A DNA stretch of 64,000 nucleotides, from positions 1 through 64,000 of the forward strand of contig CAJXRZ010000030.1 in NCBI GenBank assembly GCA_913060515.1, written 5' to 3'. The DNA is from an uncultured Pseudomonadota bacterium (GTDB lineage: Bacteria > Myxococcota_A > UBA796 > CAJQPC01). Positions 27,355-35,196 of the stretch are shown here, one piece after another. The notes beneath the pieces are model-generated. The model was not told the origin of the DNA. It worked only from the letters and a program-made list of their open reading frames with translations, and searched no databases. Made by a program: the position numbers and the translations under genes. Within the stretch, counting starts at the first letter, position 1. Each line of letters begins with the position of its first letter.

Positions 27355-28232
27355 CCTGCGCTCACAGAAAAGAGGGTCTGGGCGGCGCAGTCAGCCTCGC
27401 ACTCTCCGCTCTCAAAGGACATGCCCAAGGCCTGGAAGACCGGCGCGCAGTCATCGGGCTCCGAGGGTGCGCTCATGCACCCCGGGGGCGTATCCACGGT
27501 GTTGGTGCTCAGATCCACATCGCCGGCCAAGGTGCTCAGGTCCAAGGCGATGGTGTCGGTTCCGGGCACAAAGCCGTCCAGGGTGATGGTGGCCACGTTG
27601 GGCTGATCGCAGGCCTCGGCGGGCGCTTGGGTGGGTGCATCACTCACGCAGCCGGTGGAGCCCAAGTGGGTGTTCCAGCGCACCGGCACCTTCTCATTGA
27701 CCACAAAGTCCACGCGGAGGTGCTTGTAGCCCCCCTGCCACGACCAGAACATGCCTGGGGTGTTCATGGGCGCGTCCGCCGTGGCGCTGTCCAAGTGGTT
27801 CAACTCAAAAGGCACCCCGACGTTGAAGCGCAGGCCGCTGTACTCCCCGGGAGGGAGCTCCCCGTGCACCATGGCGTTCAGGTCGGCAGTACCGCCGTCC
27901 GCGCAGCTTCCGGTGCCATCCTCAAAGTCCAAGAGCGCCACGCCGCTGAACTGCCACTGGCCATCGTCGTGCAGCATCATGTCCACCCATTGGCCCTCGG
28001 CGCTCATCGCCTGGACACCGTGAACGAAGAAGCGCGCGTCGGCCAGAGTCACGTCGACCTCGCCGGCGCCGAGGCTGCCTGAGGTGCTGCAGTCGGGCGC
28101 CGCGCCAAAGAGGGTTGGGGCAAAGGTGAGCATGACGGGATCTCCCTCCATCTCTCCGGTCTCTTCGACCGCGTCCTTCTCGCAAGCGGTGAACAGCAAA
28201 GCAGACAGTGCAAGTAAGGCGGCTCTTCTCAT
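27351..28232 (-). CDS. mbnP: MbnP-family copper-binding lipoprotein
   Basis: 293 residues with lipoprotein signal MRRAALLALSALLFTAC (Cys17) and an acidic tether. MbnP features: the ARFFVHGVQ and VALLDFEDG strands, GEYSGLRFNVGVPFELNH, the FWSWQGGYKHLRVDF block whose Trp residues are candidates for MbnH oxidation, and paired cysteines (GCVSDAP, ACDQPN, GCMSAP, DDCAP) of the four-Cys motif. Known MbnP binds copper after Trp-to-kynurenine conversion. First gene of a three-gene coupled operon, divergent from the receptor cyclase gene. Confidence 0.93.
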   Translation of the reverse strand: MRRAALLALSALLFTACEKDAVEETGEMEGDPVMLTFAPTLFGAAPDCSTSGSLGAGEVDVTLADARFFVHGVQAMSAEGQWVDMMLHDDGQWQFSGVALLDFEDGTGSCADGGTADLNAMVHGELPPGEYSGLRFNVGVPFELNHLDSATADAPMNTPGMFWSWQGGYKHLRVDFVVNEKVPVRWNTHLGSTGCVSDAPTQAPAEACDQPNVATITLDGFVPGTDTIALDLSTLAGDVDLSTNTVDTPPGCMSAPSEPDDCAPVFQALGMSFESGECEADCAAQTLFSVSAG

Positions 28233-28302
28233 GGGGACGCTCCTTTGGATTTAAGGTACCCCTGCCTGGGTCACCCTTAAATGCGGTGGAAGGTCGCACC
28301 CC

Positions 28303-28308
28303 TATACT
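28303..28308 (+). promoter_or_regulatory. Candidate -10 element, possibly leaderless start
   Basis: TATACT ends eight bases before ATG 28317 of the receptor cyclase, and there is no Shine-Dalgarno. Transcription would start at or next to the ATG. No good -35 is visible, so an extended or alternative sigma promoter is possible. Confidence 0.4.
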
Positions 28309-28316
28309 CAAGCGCC

Positions 28317-30362
28317 ATGATTGCTTTGTTCTTGCTGCTCTTTGCTCTAATCGGCTGCACGCCTCTGCCTGCGGCGGGCCCTCCTGTTGTGGATGGCGTA
28401 GCTGACCTGCGGGACTGGGACAGCCAGGCTGGCCCCATTCGCTTGGACGGCGACTGGGCCTTCTATTGGGACGAGTTGAAGGACCCCACGGCGAGCCTGC
28501 CGTCCCCGAGTTCCACCATCGTGGTGCCTGGCACCTGGCACAGCAAGGGCTTCAGCAAGCAAGGCCAGGCGACCTACGCGGTCACTCTGCTGCTGCCCCA
28601 GGACGCCCCGGAGCTCTCCCTGCGCATGGGCAGCCTGGGCGGCGCTGGGGCCGCGTGGATAAACCAAGAGCCCCTGATGCGCATGGGCACCCTGAGCCCA
28701 GACCCCGAGCGCTTGAAGGAGGACCCCAGGACCGTCATGGCGGACTTTGACCCGTCCTCAGAGTCCCTTCTTGTGGTGCAGGTCGCCAACCAGATGCACC
28801 GCAGCAGCGGAATCCGCCAGAGCGTGATCATTGGAACAACCACGCAGATGCGCGAGATGCTGGAGCGTCAAGTCGTCCTGGACGTGGCCACCATCACCGC
28901 GCTTCTCTTTCTGGGCCTGGGCTTTCTCTTCGTCTTCATCGCGCGCCCTCAAGAACGCACCATGCTCTGGTTTGGCAGCACCAGCATCGTGTTGGGAGTG
29001 CGCCATGGATTGACCGGCGGCTCTGAGCTGCTGCTGCGTCTGGGCTTGGAGGCCTCTTGGCCCATCTTGCTGCGCACCGAGTACCTGCTCGGCGCCATCG
29101 CCCTGACCACCGGCTATCTGAGCGTGCTCTCCTTCGTGCGGGTGCCTGCCAAGACTTGGGGACACCGGGCCATCGTCGCCGTGGGCCTGCTCACCGCCAT
29201 CGTGGTCGTGGTCGTGCCGTTCCAGTACTACGCCTTGGGTTTCCAGCTGCTGCTGCTCTGCCAGCTTCTGCTCTGCGCCGGCATGCTGGTCGTGCTCTTC
29301 AAGGCCCTGCAAGGTGGACAGCGATTCTATGCGTTGATCCTCATCATCAGCATGCTCTTCTTCATGCTCGGCGTGACCCACGACCGCATCGCTTCCGTCA
29401 GCGGCACGAACCTGATTCAAGGCGAGGCCAGCGCTCCCACTTTCGCGCTGATGCTCATCACCCAAGGGATCACCGTCGCGCTGAGCTTCGCGCGCTCTCT
29501 GCAGAAAGGCGAGGCCCTGCACCAAGCCTCTCTGCGCTACGTGCCCAAAGAGGTGCTCAAGCTGCTCAAGCGAGAGAGCATCGATGAGACCCAGCGCGGA
29601 GACCAGACGCTATTGGAGCTGGACATCCTCTTCGTCGACATCCGGGGCTACACCACGATCTCGGAAGGCATGGACCCCGAGCAGCTCTTCCCCACCCTGA
29701 ACAGCTACCTGGCCTACATGGTCCCCCCCATCACAGCTGGCGGCGGATTCGTCAGTCAATACCTGGGCGATGGCATCATGGCGCTCTTCCACGAGGGCGC
29801 CGACAAGGCCGTCCAAGCCGGCGTAGAGATGTGCCGCGCGCTGGAAGCGTTCAACCAGGAACACAGCGAGATGCCGGACTTTAGCGTGGGCATGGGCATG
29901 AGCTCGGGCAAGGTCACTCTGGGCATCATCGGCGATGGCAAGCACCTGGGCTCCAGCATCGTTGGAGACGCCGCCAACCAAGCCAGCCGGGTCGAGGGCA
30001 TGACCCGAATCTACGGTGGCAACCTGATCATCGACGAGCGGACTCTAGAGAGGATGGAGCGTCCCGAGCGCTACAACCTGCGCGAGCTGGACCGGGTGAT
30101 CTCCAAGGGCAAGTCAACGCCTCTGCGCCTCTACGAGGTCACCGAGGCCCTGCCCGAGCCTCAGCGCATCGCCCGCCAGGCCAACCTGGAGCGCTACGCC
30201 CGCGCCCTGCGGGCCTTCCGAGGCGGCAACCTGAGCATGGCGCGCACCCAGTTCCAGGCTTGTCTGGAGCGCGATCCAGAAGACTTGGCGGCCCAGCACT
30301 TCATTGACCAGATCGCGGATCTGAGCACCTTGGAGCCGAACCAGGGCCCCTTCAATCGCTGA
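28317..30362 (+). CDS. 7TMR-DISM receptor with class III nucleotide cyclase domain
   Basis: 681 residues from ATG 28317 (an ATG at 28281 is possible). A short signal with lipobox-like LIGC (Cys14) precedes a sensory beta-sandwich (about 30-185: RLDGDWAFYWDEL, VPGTWHSKGF, LLVVQVANQ), seven membrane helices (about 195-400), then a cyclase domain (425-610). Metal-binding Asp441 (LFVDIRGY) and Asp485 (LGDGIMALF) and the transition-state Asn and Arg (NQASR) are present, so catalysis is likely. The purine-selecting positions read Gln481 and Ser547 instead of the common Lys and Thr/Asp. A TPR-like tail ends the protein. Its 3' end overlaps the convergent hydrolase gene by 11 bases. Confidence 0.92.
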   Translation: MIALFLLLFALIGCTPLPAAGPPVVDGVADLRDWDSQAGPIRLDGDWAFYWDELKDPTASLPSPSSTIVVPGTWHSKGFSKQGQATYAVTLLLPQDAPELSLRMGSLGGAGAAWINQEPLMRMGTLSPDPERLKEDPRTVMADFDPSSESLLVVQVANQMHRSSGIRQSVIIGTTTQMREMLERQVVLDVATITALLFLGLGFLFVFIARPQERTMLWFGSTSIVLGVRHGLTGGSELLLRLGLEASWPILLRTEYLLGAIALTTGYLSVLSFVRVPAKTWGHRAIVAVGLLTAIVVVVVPFQYYALGFQLLLLCQLLLCAGMLVVLFKALQGGQRFYALILIISMLFFMLGVTHDRIASVSGTNLIQGEASAPTFALMLITQGITVALSFARSLQKGEALHQASLRYVPKEVLKLLKRESIDETQRGDQTLLELDILFVDIRGYTTISEGMDPEQLFPTLNSYLAYMVPPITAGGGFVSQYLGDGIMALFHEGADKAVQAGVEMCRALEAFNQEHSEMPDFSVGMGMSSGKVTLGIIGDGKHLGSSIVGDAANQASRVEGMTRIYGGNLIIDERTLERMERPERYNLRELDRVISKGKSTPLRLYEVTEALPEPQRIARQANLERYARALRAFRGGNLSMARTQFQACLERDPEDLAAQHFIDQIADLSTLEPNQGPFNR

Positions 30363-31323
30363 GGGGGCAACCCTCAGGCGTGTACTCGCAGTGCCCTTCG
30401 GGGCCGAAGATGTAGCCCCCTTGCGAGCTGGGCGGGCTGGAGAGGGTCTGCACGGCGCTGTCCAGGGGGTCCACACCGACCCCAACATTCCAGGCCTCAG
30501 CGCTGTTCGGCAGCCCGAAGGCCAAGGCGGCCGCAGCATGCACGTGACGCGCGGTGCTCCAGACGTCGTGGGCATCGATGCGCTGGGCACGCTGACCTCG
30601 AATGAAGGTCCATCCACCATGGGTCCCGGGGGTCAGGTGTCCGGCAGGTGCCCGGCAGCTGGAGGTGTGGCGATCCTCGACCACCTGCCACACCCTCAGG
30701 CTGGACTCCGGCAAGCGGCTCCAGATGTCTTGGGCGGCGATGGCTGGATCGACAACCTCGTCGCTGGCGTAGCTCTGCAGCACCGTCACCGTGTGGCTGG
30801 GCAGCACACCCTCTCCGAAGGCGTACCAAGGGGCCATCGGGAACAGCAGAAGCCCTTCGCTCCCCCAACCCTGGGCCACCCCTCGGCTGGCGCTCTCCGG
30901 AATGGCCCCGGCGCCGTAGGAGTGGCCAAACCACCCCATGCGTGCGGGGTCAGCGGCCGGACCGATGTGCTCCAAGGCCAGAGAGACGCCGAGCTGGATC
31001 TCCTCGAAGCGCTGCTCATGGGGCAGGTCGTAGTCGGCTGTATAGGGCGCGAAGACCACGACAAAGCCGTTGCTGGCCAGGCGCTCAAAGAGGAAGGCGT
31101 AGCGGTCATCGCTGTCCGCCAACCAGCCATGCAGGAAGACCAGGACCGGTGCATCGTGCATGTCGGCCGGTCGGTACACCGCCAAGTCCTCGACCGTCCC
31201 GGGGTGATCCAGGTGCAAGACCTGAACCGGATGCTCGCCGATGCCCCCCCAGGCATCGGTGGGCTCCTGCCAGCTCTGGCAGTAGTCGGCGAAGGGCTGC
31301 GTGGTCAGAATGAGCTTGAGCAT
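30352..31323 (-). CDS. Alpha/beta hydrolase of the dienelactone/PETase-like kind
   Basis: 323 residues. VLVFLHGWLADSDDRYAFLFERLASNGFVV gives the oxyanion region and GHSYG (about 135-139) the nucleophile elbow; an Asp in SYASDEVVDP and His in TSSCRAPAGH or HVHAAAA complete a plausible triad. No clear signal peptide: the N-terminus MLKLILTTQPFADY is only mildly hydrophobic. Several cysteines at the C-terminus (HCEYTPEGCPLSD) suggest a disulfide, which would fit export. Cutinase-like esterases share this layout, but the substrate is unknown. Confidence 0.85.
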   Translation of the reverse strand: MLKLILTTQPFADYCQSWQEPTDAWGGIGEHPVQVLHLDHPGTVEDLAVYRPADMHDAPVLVFLHGWLADSDDRYAFLFERLASNGFVVVFAPYTADYDLPHEQRFEEIQLGVSLALEHIGPAADPARMGWFGHSYGAGAIPESASRGVAQGWGSEGLLLFPMAPWYAFGEGVLPSHTVTVLQSYASDEVVDPAIAAQDIWSRLPESSLRVWQVVEDRHTSSCRAPAGHLTPGTHGGWTFIRGQRAQRIDAHDVWSTARHVHAAAALAFGLPNSAEAWNVGVGVDPLDSAVQTLSSPPSSQGGYIFGPEGHCEYTPEGCPLSD

Positions 31324-31376
31324 GGGCCAATTACGGGGCCCAAGCCTTGGCTATTGCCGCGCAGCCCTCTGGGAGC

Positions 31377-31823
31377 TCAGCCTCGAGGCGCGCGAACGGC
31401 CCAGGTAAAGGTGATCTCCGCCGTGAGCACCTCCCCAACGTAGAGCGCCACGGGCACCTCAAAGTCGGACTTGCCGGTCTCGTCATAGCGGGCCCGGATC
31501 GCCTTGGGATCCTCCTTCAGGGTGGCCGTGGCCACCACGTCCCCTGCAGCCGCCTTCTTGTGGGCCACGGTGGAGGACTTCAGGGCGATGAAGACCTTGG
31601 GCAGCTGGTCAGCGAACATGCTGAGCACCACGCCGCCGCTGGCGGACTCGCCCAGGCTGTACACGGCGCCGGCGTGAGCGGTGCCCATGTGGTTCTGAAC
31701 TTCCCGGCGTGCTGGCAAGGTGGCCTTGGCGCTTCCCAGCCCGATCTCATCCAAGACGATGCCGACGGTGGAGATGAAAGGAATCATGCTTGTCAGCATG
31801 GGGCGCAGATCGTTGGGGTTCAT
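31377..31823 (-). CDS. Hotdog-fold thioesterase (PaaI/DUF4442-like)
   Basis: 148 residues, cytoplasmic. The hotdog helix is TAHAGAVYSLGESASGGVV, with acidic residue Glu58 at the active-site position and NHMGTAHAG as the loop of PaaI-like thioesterases; strands follow (AGDVVATATL, GEVLTAEITFTWAV). Probably hydrolyses an acyl-CoA. Short gap to tRNA-Pro upstream, on the opposite strand. Confidence 0.82.
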   Translation of the reverse strand: MNPNDLRPMLTSMIPFISTVGIVLDEIGLGSAKATLPARREVQNHMGTAHAGAVYSLGESASGGVVLSMFADQLPKVFIALKSSTVAHKKAAAGDVVATATLKEDPKAIRARYDETGKSDFEVPVALYVGEVLTAEITFTWAVRAPRG

Positions 31824-31909
31824 TTGGCCTCAGTTTTTTTGAAAACTTGCCCTAACCGAGGCCAAGCAGGGTGGCCGCACGCGAATCAGCGGTTAGAAGG
31901 TTGCCGCCT

Positions 31910-31986
31910 CGGGGAGTAGCGCAGTCTGGCAGCGCATCTGGTTTGGGACCAGAGGGTCGCCGGTTCGAATCCGGCCTCCCCGACCA
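31910..31986 (+). tRNA. tRNA-Pro (anticodon UGG)
   Basis: Complete 77-base cloverleaf with encoded CCA: acceptor CGGGGAG/CTCCCCG, D stem GCGC/GCGC, anticodon stem TCTGG/CCAGA around loop TTTGGGA (anticodon TGG at 31944-31946), T arm GCCGG-TTCGAAT-CCGGC. A UGG anticodon with unmodified or modified U34 can read most Pro codons. Strong terminator directly after. Confidence 0.97.
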
Positions 31987-31988
31987 TC

Positions 31989-32020
31989 AAAAACCCCAGG
32001 TCTTCGGACCTGGGGTTTTT
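31989..32020. terminator. Terminator after tRNA-Pro
   Basis: AAAAACCCCAGGTC, UUCG tetraloop, GACCTGGGGTTTTT: a 14-bp perfect stem ending in five T, three bases after the CCA end of the tRNA. Confidence 0.95.
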
Positions 32021-32024
32021 ATGT

Positions 32025-32576
32025 TTGGGATCTTCCCCGAGGGGCCAGGTTGTACCCTCCCGCATCGACAACCCCTACGCCAGCCCCGAGACCGAGCCCT
32101 CCGTCGCCATAGCCAAGGCTGAGGCGGTGCGACTGAGCACCCACCAGCAGCGCATCGAATGGCTGGGCGTCTGGAACGTGCTCTGCGGTCTCTGTGGCCT
32201 ACTCCTCACCCTCACCATTGCGGCCATCGCAACGAACGTGAGTCTCCTCGGCGCTCTGTTCTGGCTGGCGTACTGGACGACCCGGACCCTTGCTGGTGCC
32301 GGCATGTTCCAGCTCAAGGGCTGGGCTCGCTGGCTGGGCGTGGGGCTCCATGTCTTCTTGACCTTGAGCGGGGTGTCCTCGGTCGTGGGACTCCTCGGAC
32401 TCTGGCTCCTGCTGAGCGAGCGCGGAGGCGAGGTCTTCCGTCACGGAGGAAGGCTCCCTGACCCCGCCAGACCCGCCTCCAGCCCGGCGCTCTTGTTCCT
32501 GTTCACCTGCTTGGTCCTGGTGAACTGGGCAGTCCCGGTCTGGTTCTTCATCTTCGTTCTCGGCCCGATGGTCTAG
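32025..32576 (+). CDS. Small membrane protein with N-terminal NPYA motif
   Basis: 183 residues if TTG 32025 is used. The start is uncertain: no ATG or GTG lies in frame before the conserved-looking RIDNPYASPE, and the terminator of tRNA-Pro ends four bases upstream. Four hydrophobic segments (WNVLCGLCGLLLTLTIAAIA, LGALFWLAYWTTRTLAGAG, GLHVFLTLSGVSSVVGLLGL, ALLFLFTCLVLVNWAVPVWF) make it an inner-membrane protein. The NPYA start recurs in the protein at 36222. Function unknown. Confidence 0.7.
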   Translation: MGSSPRGQVVPSRIDNPYASPETEPSVAIAKAEAVRLSTHQQRIEWLGVWNVLCGLCGLLLTLTIAAIATNVSLLGALFWLAYWTTRTLAGAGMFQLKGWARWLGVGLHVFLTLSGVSSVVGLLGLWLLLSERGGEVFRHGGRLPDPARPASSPALLFLFTCLVLVNWAVPVWFFIFVLGPMV

Positions 32577-33268
32577 GACTCAGGGAGGGGCCTTCGATCC
32601 GCCCAGATCAGCGCCGCGCACATGCCCACGTACATCGCCACAAGGCCAGGAACCAAGGCCCCGGAGAGGGCCTCGATGGGTGCCATCCCGGTCAGCTCGG
32701 CCAGGGAGCGGTCCGCGGAGGGGAACATCATCAACAGCCCGCCCCCGAACACCGCAGCCCAAACCACCCAGGTGCTGCGTGCCCGACGTACCGCCCGCTT
32801 CGCGTCCGTGCGCAAGACCCAAGCCAGCACGCCCAGCGTGAACACCCCTTCGATGACCAGCGCCAAGTAGGGCGCGCTGGCGTAGAGCCCCAGACCGATG
32901 GCGGCGCTCTCCGGTCCGAAGACGTGGTGGGTGTGCCCACTGATGGCATCGCAGAACAGGTGCACCAGGACCAGAAGGCCCGCAGTCACGCCCGGGCGCC
33001 AGCTGCCGAAGAGCCCCCGGCCAGCCAGAACGGCCAAGACAATCCAGCCCAGGGTCGGCAGGAGATCGTGGCTGTAGGTCATCTCGACCTGCATGTTGGA
33101 GAGACTCGTCGCCATTGGGTTGGCGGGCAGGGTCGGCTCGACCCCCAGAAAGTGGAAGCCTTGCCAGAGAGCGTCTGGGAGTTGGGAGACGACCAAGTAG
33201 AAGGCCAAGGCCCCACGGGGCGCCTGCTGCTTGGCCACGAGCGCGGTTGCAAAGTGTCCAACGACCAC
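32573..33268 (-). CDS. Polytopic membrane protein, divergent from TetR gene
   Basis: 231 residues from GTG 33268, chosen because GGAG lies five bases upstream and the protein then begins MVVGHFATALVAKQQ; a longer frame from 33343 would run through the promoter region. Five to six hydrophobic helices. The N-terminal GHFATAL ... LPDALWQG resembles the metal-dependent membrane hydrolase family (YdjM-like), where His and Asp at these places are conserved, but the match is partial. Likely controlled by the divergent TetR protein. Stop overlaps the convergent NPYA gene by four bases. Confidence 0.75.
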   Translation of the reverse strand: MVVGHFATALVAKQQAPRGALAFYLVVSQLPDALWQGFHFLGVEPTLPANPMATSLSNMQVEMTYSHDLLPTLGWIVLAVLAGRGLFGSWRPGVTAGLLVLVHLFCDAISGHTHHVFGPESAAIGLGLYASAPYLALVIEGVFTLGVLAWVLRTDAKRAVRRARSTWVVWAAVFGGGLLMMFPSADRSLAELTGMAPIEALSGALVPGLVAMYVGMCAALIWADRRPLPES

Positions 33269-33298
33269 AATTTCTCCGGAGCAAATAGTTTTGAACCA

Positions 33299-33322
33299 AT
33301 CGGTACCAAACTCGAAGTATCG
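33299..33322. promoter_or_regulatory. TetR operator candidate, site 1
   Basis: ATCGGTAC (33299-33306) and GTATCG (33317-33322) are the inverse of the two halves of site 2 at 33350-33365. It lies just upstream of the membrane-protein start on the minus strand. Confidence 0.4.
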
Positions 33323-33349
33323 CCTCTCTGAACTGCGCGTCAAGCTTTA

Positions 33350-33365
33350 TGTACCGATCGATACA
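33350..33365. promoter_or_regulatory. TetR operator candidate, site 2
   Basis: TGTACCGATCGATACA is a 16-bp palindrome with one mismatched pair, of the size bound by TetR dimers, located 80 bases before the TetR ATG and between the divergent genes. Confidence 0.5.
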
Positions 33366-33444
33366 AAACATGAACCAAGGTTCGACCGCTTCTCCTGCGC
33401 GAGGTAGAATCACCGGAGCCGGGCTTGCCCGAGTGGAAGGACCG

Positions 33445-34053
33445 ATGAGCGGGAACTCAGAGAAGCGACGGGTCGGTCGTCCACGGACCGTGGACCGGCA
33501 GGGCAGCATCCAGTTGGCCATGGACGCCTACTGGCGCGAAGGCGTCCACACCCTGTCTCTGAACGAGGTGTGCCGACGCGCCAAGCTATCAAAGCCCACT
33601 TTGTACCGTGAGTTCGGAGGCGAAGACGGGCTGATGGACGCCGTCTTGGGCCACTACCGGACCCTCATCGTTCTGCCGATGCTTCAGGCGTTGGAAATGG
33701 CCCTTCCCTTCGGAGAGCTCGCTGAGGCCCTGGTCCATGGAATGACCGCTGAGAGCGAGAACCCAGCGGGCTGCCTGTTCACTGAGATGCGGCTCGCCCG
33801 CACACGCCTTGGACCCAAGACACAAGGCAAGCTCAGGGACCTGGAACAGGAGCGCTTGGGCGCCCTGGAGGCCTGGTACAGACGGGCTCTGGATCAAGGC
33901 CAGGTCGACCCTTCCATTCCCCCCTCTCTGGCCGCACAGTACATAGACACTCAGTTGGCCGCCGTGCTCCTCCAGCTGGGCGCCGGCGTCGCTGGAGCTG
34001 AAGTGAGGGCCCAAGCTATCCTCGCCCTCGGAGCGCTAAAGGCCAAGCACTGA
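33445..34053 (+). CDS. TetR/AcrR-family transcriptional regulator
   Basis: 202 residues from ATG 33445 (GGAAGG upstream). The N-terminal DNA-binding domain reads GRPRTVDRQGSIQLAMDAYWREG then a helix-turn-helix LSLNEVCRRAKLSKPTLYREFGGEDGL, the standard TetR pattern. The C-terminal ligand domain is all helical, with one Cys. It probably represses itself and the divergent membrane protein gene through the palindromes at 33299-33365. Inducer unknown. Confidence 0.93.
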   Translation: MSGNSEKRRVGRPRTVDRQGSIQLAMDAYWREGVHTLSLNEVCRRAKLSKPTLYREFGGEDGLMDAVLGHYRTLIVLPMLQALEMALPFGELAEALVHGMTAESENPAGCLFTEMRLARTRLGPKTQGKLRDLEQERLGALEAWYRRALDQGQVDPSIPPSLAAQYIDTQLAAVLLQLGAGVAGAEVRAQAILALGALKAKH

Positions 34054-34101
34054 GGCTCCTGCGCTCTCTGTCATGGATGGTCAGGGCCCCTCTTGGAACG
34101 C

Positions 34102-35196
34102 TCAATAGACCCAAGTCCGCTCGTGGGCCTGGGTCAGCTCTGGGAACTCCCACTTGGCGAGCAGCTTCTCCAAGACCACCTCGGGCACCTTGTCTGCTCG
34201 TCCAGCGTTCTGCTTGAGCAGCCGCTCCCAGGGCGCCTCCACCACGACGATGTGCACCCGAGCGCCATAGTCTCGCGCCAGGTCCACCACACGGTCCCGG
34301 CGCTTGCGCGTGGTGCTGGTGGCGTTCCAGACGAAGCTGCGCTTGGCCCGCAGGTGCTCCCTTGCGCGCTCCCGCCCCATCGCCGCAACCGGCCCCTGCG
34401 GCTCCCTGGGGTCCACCTTCATCTCCCCTCTCAGGGCATCCAAGGAGACCACCGGCCAGTCGGGGCGGTTTTGCCGGATCCAGGTGTCCTTGCCGGCGCC
34501 CGGCAGGCCGCACATCACCACCACCTCGCAGCCAAAGAACTCCGGGGGCGCGTCAAAACGGCTGGCCCCCAGCTTGCGCCCGAGCAAGAAACGCGCGTGG
34601 TCATTGTGCAGGGGAAAGGGCTTGTCCAAGCACCCCAGCTCCTCGGCCATCAGGTGGAAGAGCGCGACGTTGGTTGCGAGCCTCTCTGGGTCTGCGCACA
34701 CCCTCCCCAGTCCATCGGCCTGGTTCACCAGAGCCAAGTGGTCACAGCGCGTCGCCTGCGAGGTCAGCGCGACGCGCTCCTCCGGGGCCTCCCCCTCTAC
34801 GCAGAAGAAAGGAAGTTGATGGCGCAGGATCAGCGAGGCGATGGCCTCGCGTTCGGGAGGGTGCACCCCTAGGCGGTACAGTATCTCTCTGGCTGCCACA
34901 GCCCCGGCCGCAGAGTGACCACGGGCCGTGACCCGCTCTCCCTCCACTCGCGTGGTCCAGGGCTTGGCCACGTCATGGAGCAGGCAGGCGGCAAAAACGA
35001 CCGCTCGCTCCCGCTCGGGCAAGGCCTCCCAAGACGGCAGACCCCGCAGGGCATCCAACACCATCTCGGTATGGATCCAGACATCGCCCTCGGCGTGATG
35101 AACCGGGTCCTGGACCACGCCCTTCATGGCGCGCACCCAGGGAAGCTCCTGCAAGTCCGCCCACGAGGCGCGGCTCCACTGGCTCAAGACGTCCAT
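34102..35196 (-). CDS. HD-Pnk: 2',3'-phosphoesterase / 5'-polynucleotide kinase
   Basis: 364 residues from ATG 35196 (GGAGG six bases upstream; a GTG three bases earlier is possible). N-terminal HD phosphohydrolase with His42, His74-Asp75 (LLHDVAKPW), His94, His126 and Asp162. C-terminal P-loop kinase: GLPGAGKDT (230-238), then SLDALRGE with phosphoacceptor-side Asp and Arg, and WNATSTTRKRRD as lid. The residue after the P-loop Lys is Asp rather than Ser/Thr. Runella HD-Pnk with the same architecture heals broken RNA ends, removing 2',3'-cyclic phosphate and adding 5'-phosphate. The RNA ligase gene directly upstream overlaps it. Confidence 0.92.
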   Translation of the reverse strand: MDVLSQWSRASWADLQELPWVRAMKGVVQDPVHHAEGDVWIHTEMVLDALRGLPSWEALPERERAVVFAACLLHDVAKPWTTRVEGERVTARGHSAAGAVAAREILYRLGVHPPEREAIASLILRHQLPFFCVEGEAPEERVALTSQATRCDHLALVNQADGLGRVCADPERLATNVALFHLMAEELGCLDKPFPLHNDHARFLLGRKLGASRFDAPPEFFGCEVVVMCGLPGAGKDTWIRQNRPDWPVVSLDALRGEMKVDPREPQGPVAAMGRERAREHLRAKRSFVWNATSTTRKRRDRVVDLARDYGARVHIVVVEAPWERLLKQNAGRADKVPEVVLEKLLAKWEFPELTQAHERTWVY

